This document shows, in pieces, positions 57,300 to 64,000 of a stretch of DNA of 64,000 nt. A program made the translations under genes and the position numbers. The notes beneath the pieces were generated by a model that saw only the letters and a list, made by a program, of their open reading frames with translations, searched no databases and had not been told where the DNA came from. The first letter of the stretch is position 1, and each line of letters starts with the position of its first letter. The stretch comes from Enchytraeus crypticus (taxonomy: Eukaryota; Annelida; Clitellata; Enchytraeida; Enchytraeidae), in NCBI GenBank assembly GCA_905160935.1, contig CAJHZI010000457.1:3184001-3248000 (forward strand), in the 5' to 3' direction.

Positions 57300-58500
57300 T
57301 GAGAATAATAACAACAATTAGAGTGCTACTGTCATCAATGACAACATCGAGCACCATTGAGACAAAATCAAGTCGGCGAGCAAAAAGAAGGTCCAAAACG
57401 GTGCAAATTCCAAAATCCAGATGATTAGTCCATAGTGAAGGGAATTAAAGAAAAGGAGGTTTAGGCGCAGGTCGCTGCTCATGGACACTGGATGGAAAAG
57501 AGAGATGGAAAAGATAGGTCTTCAACTGCCTATGGAACTGATCATAGGAAAGCAAAGGTCGATGTGCTTCAAATGAAGATTTCCGAAGATTAGATGGAAG
57601 AGAATTCCAGATCTGCGGTGCAGCATGCTGGAAAGAACGATTAGATAGCTTAGGGTGTGAAGGTAAGCTAGGTCTCACAAGAGTAATTAACTTAGAAGAC
57701 CGAGTAACAGCAGGCTGCATCACTTTAATTAAGTGAGACATACAAGTTTGTCCAGGGATGGTGATGAACTTATAGGTCAACGAAGCTGTTTTGTAAATTA
57801 TTCGCTCTTTAATCTTTAGCCAATGCAAAGACTTAAAAATGAGCGTAACATGTGAGTACTTGGAACTACAAAAAATTGCTCGCGCAAGAGAATTCTGAAC
57901 AAACTGCAATCGATCAATCTCACAGCCGGGGAGATTTAAAAACAGGGAATTGCAGTAGTCCAATTTCGATTGCACAATGGCAGCACCAATTGTAGAAGCT
58001 GTCTCACGTGACAAATATGGACGTACTCGACGAAGATATTGATTAAGATTCGGATATGAAAGAAACACGCTTGTGAAGTTTTAGTTATGTGTTCGTGGAA
58101 GGTTAGGTGTTTATCAGGATAACACCGAGATATCTCACAGAAGAAACAGGTGTTATTGTAATATCCGACGATAACGAAAGAGTTTTCCCATTCAGCTTCA
58201 GAAGCTGTTGAAGTGTCCCAACCACAAGAATTCAGTCTTAGATGGATTAAGTGCCAAAAAATTAGCAGACATCCAAGAGGATATAGACTGAAAACTTTGT
58301 TGCAAGAGGGTTTCAGCATCAGAGTAGGAGTTAGGGTTGAAACAAGTGTACATTTGAGTGTCATCAGCATATAGTTCATGATTAATAGAATGAGAAGAGA
58401 TCAGTGAGCTCAAGGCTGTTGTATAAAGGTTGAAAAGGAAGGGTAGGACCAAGAATATTATTTTAAGGATCTTTGCAGGCCATGAGCTGAGCATTTTGAT
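57300..58500 (-). pseudogene. YADD-type non-LTR retrotransposon (CR1/L2-like), 5' truncated and frameshifted
   Basis: Minus-strand frames in order: 58198-58494 has HELYADDTQMY (reverse transcriptase catalytic motif) and LNPSKTEFLWLG; 57936-58379 continues with HLTFHEHITKTSQACFFHIR; 57445-58068 has LRRVRPYLSRETASTIGAAI, QSKLDYCNSLF, SLHWLKIKERIIYK and [15 protein letters not shown] to a stop. At least two frameshifts separate the blocks, and everything before the YADD domain is missing. It has an ATT/ATA-type 3' tail. It lies upstream of the TTD14-like gene. Confidence 0.88.
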
Positions 58501-58509
58501 ATTTATAAT

Positions 58510-59090
58510 TATAATAATTTAAAAGATGTAGCATTTGCGGATTTACCAATTATTTTAATTTATTTTGAAACTTTATATTATAATATGAAAATTCTGGGGA
58601 AATATTATCTCTATAATATCTAGCGCCTTAATTATTAAATAAAAACTTTAATTGTATATCATATTTAATTAGAACTGTTTAAGGGAGGAATTAGCTTAGC
58701 ATATTACACTAATTACGATATGTTATTATACTTATACTTAATTTATGTTAACTATATACTTGTGGGCAGATCAATAAACGATCCGATATGTTATGCAATG
58801 TCGGGCTCGGTTAGTGCATGGATCGATGGTCCAGGACGACCCCTTACCTTAAGTTGCTTTAGTAGACCGGGTAATAGACCCTGCACGAGTGTAGTTGGAG
58901 GTTTGGATAAACTTCGAGGAATGTACTTCTGCATTAATTACTGACGATGCGTCAAAGTCAAAAGCCCGAAGAGCTTTTCTTCAAAACGCCAAAGCAAAGT
59001 ATTCCACTGCGTTATTATAGTGGACATAATAAAAAATTAGCATAGCTACATAATGAGTACATTTTTAAATACTTTATACTAAATAAAGAA
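58510..59090. other. No gene recognised; one 5S-like patch
   Basis: Mostly AT-rich. Around 58800, 'gtcgggctcggttagtgcat' resembles a 20-nt part of 5S rRNA, but the sequence after it does not follow 5S. Confidence 0.3.
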
Positions 59091-59098
59091 ATACTTTA

Positions 59099-59325
59099 AA
59101 ATGTCTGCATAGCGTACACGGTAACATCATGAAGTTTTAAATGACAGATCCTGTGGTGAATTTGAACTATCGTGGGTTCGAATCCTAGTCGCGCTGATCT
59201 GAGAGTAAAATGTCGGACATTCACTGGAATGGTTATACGGAAAATTCTCTAATTTGTCTAACGGTTTAAATATGTGGTATTAAAAGTGAAAGATAACGAT
59301 ATAGTTGATCGTACTATTATAATAA
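59099..59325 (+). repeat. SINE-1 copy
   Basis: 'atgtctgcatagcgtacacg', B-box 'gggttcgaatcctagtcgc', body 'cattcactggaatggttata'. The tail is diverged. Confidence 0.8.
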
Positions 59326-59829
59326 AGTCTAAGCTGATCATTGTTTTATGTTTAGCTTGTTTATCTTTACATGTGGATTACGTAATTCTCTGTCTTTTTC
59401 TCTTGTTTCTGTCATTGTATCGTGCAATGTCTTATGGACTGTTGTCTGAAATAAAAGAGTGCTGAATACACGTGTTTACTGTCTAAGAAGTTTACTTTTG
59501 TACCTTTTGTGAATATGTAGATATTTTGAATTTTCGAGTTGGGTTTTTCCAATGCCATAAGTTATTAAAAAATGTAAACAACAACAAAGAGTAAAAAATA
59601 CAATAAAAAATAAAAAAATAAAAAAATACATAATAAGATAAAAATTGTTAATTATTACATAAAGCAATTTTAAAATTTATCGGGAGTCAGGTGTTAGAAA
59701 ATAGAGACTGTTGTTAACAATTATTCTATTTGAGTAGTTTTCACACTTCTGTTGAAAGTAAATTCCAAAATGAATGTAAGAAAACAGAAACTCTCCAGAG
59801 ATGTTTAACTATATAGCGGATGTCTAAAA

Positions 59830-59935
59830 ACAATGGGAAGACCTAGAAGAAGATTGAAAGACGGCCTCAAAGATGACCTGAAGGCTGCTGGAATTAGCAA
59901 TTATGGGAGCAGGAAGAAAAGGAGTTAGTGTGTGT
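59830..59935 (+). pseudogene. LINE C-terminal remnant (GRPRRRLKD type)
   Basis: One frame reads MGRPRRRLKDGLKDDLKAAG, then ISNYGSRKKRS and a stop. This is the usual end of a retrotransposon ORF2. It abuts the foldback element, which probably inserted into or beside it. Confidence 0.6.
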
Positions 59936-59936
59936 C

Positions 59937-61613
59937 ACGTCCGTCAAGCGAGCACCACATTCGCACATCACCACATTCGAATTTTTCCTTATTTTGGGTC
60001 ATTCCAGAATAAGAATTTATAATAATTAAAAATTAAATCATGACAACATTGAGCGTCAAGAGAAATCCTTTTTGATTTTAAATGATGAAATACATAATCA
60101 CCTATTGAAATATAGTAGTTTGAATCACTTTTGACGAAAATTAATTGCTTTACACCTTTTCTGATATTTCAATAATATATATAATATATATCGCTAGTTA
60201 AAGAAATCGTCGCGAAATCGGGAAAACACCTCAGCATCAAAGTAGAGAAAACCTGCAAGCCATTTCAATCATTCATGATGCAGTGCATCATTTTCTATCT
60301 TCAGATGTCATTTTTATTCATTTCTGACAAAAATTTACTGACTTGCAGAATTTCTAAGATTTCTATTACATTTCTATTACATGTTATTTATTATGCTATT
60401 TATAGAAATCGTCGCAAAATCAGGAAAACACACTTTACAAACAATACTATATTTGTGCAGATACTGTTGTGCACTTAGACTGGTACCAGATTGTAGCTGG
60501 ATAGTGTGTCATCGATGTGCAATTTAAGTGGTGCACAGTTTTTATCTGCACTTATTTTTTTGCACTCCGAAATGTGTGCCTTACAGTGAAAATTTGCACA
60601 ACAATGTCAACCAGTCTCACTTTTATTGGTGATTATGCGGCCGTTTGTGCAGATATTGTTGTGCAATTGCACCAGATTGTAGCTGGATAATGTATCAGTT
60701 ATGTGCAGTTTAAATGGTGTAAAGGTTTTATCTGCACTTATTTTTTTGCACTTCTAAATATGTGTTTTACAGTGAAAATTTCACGTAAATGTCAATTAGT
60801 CCCAATTTTATTGACGATTATTCGGCCGTTTGTGCAGATATTGTTGTGCAATTGCACCAGCTCATAGCTGGATAATGTATCATTTATGTTCAGTCTAAAT
60901 GGTGCACAGTTTTTATCTGCACTTTTTTTTGTGCACTTTGAAATGTGTGTTTTACAGTTAAGATAGCAAGAAAATGTCGACCAGTCTCACTTTTATTGGT
61001 GATTATTCGGCCGTTTGTGCAGATATTGTTGTGCAATTGCACCAGATTGTAGCTGGATAATGTATCATTTATGTGCAATTTAAATGTTACATTATAGAAA
61101 TGAATAAAAATGACATCTGAAGATAGATAATGATGCACTGCATCACGATTGATTGAAATGGCTTGCAGGTTTTTTCTACTTTGATGCTAAGGTGTTTTCC
61201 CGATTTCGCAACGATTTCTTTAAATAGCGATATATATTATATATATTATTGAAATATTAGAAGAGGTGTAAAGCAATCAATTTTCGTCAAAAGTGATTCA
61301 AACTACTATATTTCTATAGGTGATTATGAATACATAATCACCTATAGAAATATAGTAGTTTGAATGTTTGAATCAAAAGTGATTCAAACTACTATATTTC
61401 TATAGGTGATTATGAATACATAATCACCTATAGAAATATAGTAGTTTGAATCACTTTTGACGCATCATTTATAATCGAAAAGGATTTCTCTTGATGCTCA
61501 ATGTTGTCATGATTTAATTTTGAATTATTATAAATTCTTATTCTGGAATGACCCAAAATACAGAAAAATTTGAATGTGGTGATGTGCGAATGTGGTGCTA
61601 GTTTGACGGACGT
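59937..61613. mobile_element. Foldback element with ~0.4-0.5-kb inverted arms and internal tandem repeats
   Basis: The left arm starts 'acgtccgtcaagcgagcacc' and the right arm ends with its complement. Matching blocks then follow inward: 'attcgcacatcaccacattc', 'ttttgggtcattccagaata', 'aatcatgacaacattgagcg', 'agtagtttgaatcacttttg', 'aatcgggaaaacacc', 'cctgcaagccatttcaatca' and 'cttcagatgtcatttttatt'. The arms meet a core (about 60440-61090) with three to four copies of a ~190-bp unit that contains 'tgtgcagatattgttgtgca' and 'agctggataatgtatcat'. No transposase is seen. The right arm has an extra nested palindrome at 61300-61450. No clear target duplication is visible. Confidence 0.9.
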
Positions 61614-62204
61614 TCAGTGAAATGGTGAACAATAGACTCATAGGGAGGTACTACGAGTCATAGAGAAATCTTTGGCAGGCACCAGTCCTAGGATGATCAC
61701 AAGACATGAAATATCATATATCTTCTGTAAATTAATCCATTACTAATGTGTGTGTTGAAATTTGTAGATGTGCAATGGGCTTAGATTTAATTTTCTAAAG
61801 AATGTATATTTCAGAATTATTAATTCTTGCCTCCAATGGCCACTGTATTCTGAACAAAACATGTAAGTTAAAGCTATTTTCTTCCACCCTCTTTTATATT
61901 TATATTTCTGTTTTGAGCTTTATAAAGCAAAGAATAATTCTAAAACCTTTACTTGTACTTGATTAGTAGAATTTCTCACTTTGTAGGACAACAGAATGTC
62001 ACATAAACTGGAAGATTATTTAGAGATTTAGAATGTCATTTTAGAATTATGATGACACAGTTCAAAAGGCTTAAAATAACTAAATCCTAGTTTAACTTTA
62101 ATTTTCTGTGTGTAGAGCCTGAAATTGACTCTTCGAACAAAGTATTTGAAATCTGTACCTAGAGATTTGCTGTTGGACACTTAGCCCATCATGCTAAATT
62201 ATAT

Positions 62205-62440
62205 ATCTTTCTCTCTTAGTCATCATATCTTTCTCACTACCTACTGGCAGGTCCATGGTATATACCGTCTCCACTCTTCTCCATCTTCCATTTGCTTCTC
62301 CTTGTCCACATACAAGTGGATCTTTAAATCATCTCTAACATTCCATTCTATATACCATTATTCTTGGGGATTCTGCTTGTGACGAGGTGGCCCCTGTGCC
62401 TTCGTCAGCTTCGAGTAACATTTACTGGGCAGGGGCATCA
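62205..62440 (-). pseudogene. RTE-like LINE 3' fragment, old copy
   Basis: 'ctacctactggcaggtccat', 'tctccactcttctccatctt' and 'gtccacatacaagtggatct' match 62565-62660. It sits next to the larger copy, so two insertions lie in tandem. Confidence 0.7.
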
Positions 62441-62498
62441 TTCCCTTAAAAAACAATCCTGTTACCCATATTAAATTTATAAATTAAATGTATATACT

Positions 62499-62504
<6 letters not shown>

Positions 62505-62552
<48 letters not shown>
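62505..62552. repeat. (TA)n microsatellite at the LINE 3' end
   Basis: Pure TA directly following 'gcactaagaga' of the LINE tail on the minus strand. Confidence 0.92.
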
Positions 62553-62553
<1 letters not shown>

Positions 62554-62557
<4 letters not shown>

Positions 62558-63614
62558 TAGTGCACTGCCTACTGGCAGGTCCATGGTACATAACGCCTCC
62601 ACTCTTCTCTGTCTTCCGCCTTCCTCTTCATTTCCACATATGAGTGGGTCTTTAAATCATCTAACATACCTAATCTCGGCCTGCCCCTGCCTTTTTTTCC
62701 TTCCATTCTATCTTCTATAACCTCTTTTAATAGACCTTCCCCCCTTAGAATGTGTCCTGTCCATCTCTTCTTCCTATTTCTTAATACATTTATCCACTGT
62801 CTATCTGTGCCAACTCTCTCCAGGACTTCCTCATTTGTAACCTTTTGAGTCCAGCTAGTCCTCTCCATTCTTCTCCAAATCCACATTTCCAATGCCTCCA
62901 GTTTCCTAATATCTTCCTTCCTTAAGGTCCATGTTTCACATCCATACAATGGCGCGGTCCAAACCATAAGTTTTCACTATCTTTATCTTTGTGTCTTTCT
63001 TTAGACTTTTTGTTAATAGTTATTTTCTACTACCAAAGACTACTTTTGCTTGTGCAACCTACTGCATATTTCTGTCTCGCATTTCCCATCATCGGTTATA
63101 GTATGACCCAAATATTTGAAACTCCTTACCTGTTCCAATTTCGTACCATTATTGTGATATTAACTTCACCTTTATTATTGAACACTCTCATAACCTTGGT
63201 CTTTATTATATTAATCTTCATGCCATATCTTAGGGCCGTATCATTCAGCCTATCCATTATCTTCTGCAATCCAATCTCGCTGCCCGCTACCATTCCTTGG
63301 TCAACTGCAAATCGTACATCTTATAACAAATTCCCTCCTACTTTTATTCCTTATTCCAAGTCTTCCATGGCTTCATCCATCATTGCCTCAGCGTAAATGT
63401 TAAACAGCAGCGGTGAAATGCTACAACCTTGTCTAACTCCACATCCTATTTCACCTTCTTCTGAGTATTTTTGTTGGATTTTGATTACTGCTCTTTGATT
63501 CATGTACAAGTTCAAAGTTAATCTTCTATCTCTCCAGTCAATTCCTAATCTTTTTAAGACATTCATCATCGTTATCCAATCAATCCTGTCAAAGGCCTTC
63601 TCGAAGTCTACAAA

Positions 63615-63617
<3 letters not shown>
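62554..63617 (-). pseudogene. RTE-like LINE, reverse transcriptase with damaged catalytic motif
   Basis: Minus strand, in order: FVDFEKAFDRIDW, GVRQGCSISPLLFNIYAEAM (63351-63617 block), FAVDQGMVAGSE near 63270-63330, DRLNDTALRYGMKIN, KTKVMRVF, then YGCETWTLRKEDIRKLEALE, WRRMERTSWTQKVTNEEVL and RGRPRLGMLDDLKTHS to a stop (62569-62967). The catalytic F/Y-A-D-D motif reads F-A-V-D, so the first catalytic Asp is lost. Frames also shift between the blocks. It is 5' truncated at a (TA)n tract. The 3' end carries the 'ctgccagtaggcag' hairpin. Confidence 0.88.
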
Positions 63618-63677
<60 letters not shown>

Positions 63678-63811
63678 TAAAAGTATATATAAATATATGC
63701 ATTATGTATAGTATATACATTATATATATAAATATATATACATAAATATATTTGTTATGTATATATATAATGTATATATCATTATATATATATATAATAT
63801 TTATATATAGT

Positions 63812-63842
<31 letters not shown>

Positions 63843-63877
63843 TATATACAGTATGTATTATTTATCATTATATGTGC

Positions 63878-63919
<42 letters not shown>

Positions 63920-64000
63920 ATATATATATATATTTATGTATATACCATGCATGTCTTTATATGCATAGTATAATACATAGTATGAGACATGCTTTATATA
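63618..64000. repeat. (TA)n-rich region to the window end
   Basis: Long TA tract to 63668, then TA tracts broken by short 'tacata' and 'ttatgtat' blocks. Nothing else is visible. Confidence 0.9.

Noticed and set aside
58780..58920. Third 5S-derived SINE or a small RNA gene
   Set aside because: Only about 20 nt resemble 5S rRNA; the sequence on both sides does not, and no terminator-bounded RNA fold was evident.

Overview
The window is animal nuclear DNA, not bacterial. It is AT-rich, the genes are split into small exons with GT-AG introns, and most of the rest is interspersed repeats, satellites and microsatellites. The proteins are most like those of invertebrate animals, and a marine invertebrate (possibly lophotrochozoan) fits, but the species cannot be fixed from the sequence alone.

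Five protein genes and one RNA gene can be assembled. (1) + strand, 2441-15875: a concentrative nucleoside transporter (SLC28/CNT family). Ten exons are recovered; the first coding exon is missing. (2) - strand, 17624-19972: the domain exons of a C-type lectin-like protein. (3) - strand, 24488-27986: ERp29, an ER-lumen chaperone, complete in four exons, 256 aa, ending in KDEL. (4) - strand, 30619-30917: a full-length 7SL (SRP) RNA with a Pol III terminator. (5) - strand, 33832-39228: TMEM177, a mitochondrial cytochrome-oxidase assembly factor, four exons, 329 aa. (6) - strand, 44751-57037: a TTD14-like P-loop protein, twelve exons, 469 aa. The genes are functionally unrelated neighbours. Exon phases match at every junction I assigned in genes 1, 3, 5 and 6.

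The repeat landscape has several families: two tRNA-like SINE families (called SINE-1 and SINE-2 here), a 5S-rRNA-derived SINE, RTE-like LINE fragments at both window ends, a second LINE with a YADD reverse transcriptase (57.3-58.5 kb), a 712-bp hAT-type non-autonomous element with an 8-bp target duplication, and a 1.7-kb foldback element with ~0.4-kb inverted arms (59.9-61.6 kb). At least ten tandem arrays are present.

The most unusual signal is in the transporter gene, where tandem repeats sit on splice sites. A 31-bp unit repeats the 5' splice site of exon 4 five times. A 37-bp unit repeats the 3' splice site of exon 8 nine times. Intron 5 ends in a SINE that forms the splice acceptor of exon 6. 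Introns 6 and 9 carry the same pentamer satellite in opposite orientation, so the pre-mRNA could fold into a long duplex that loops out exons 7-9.
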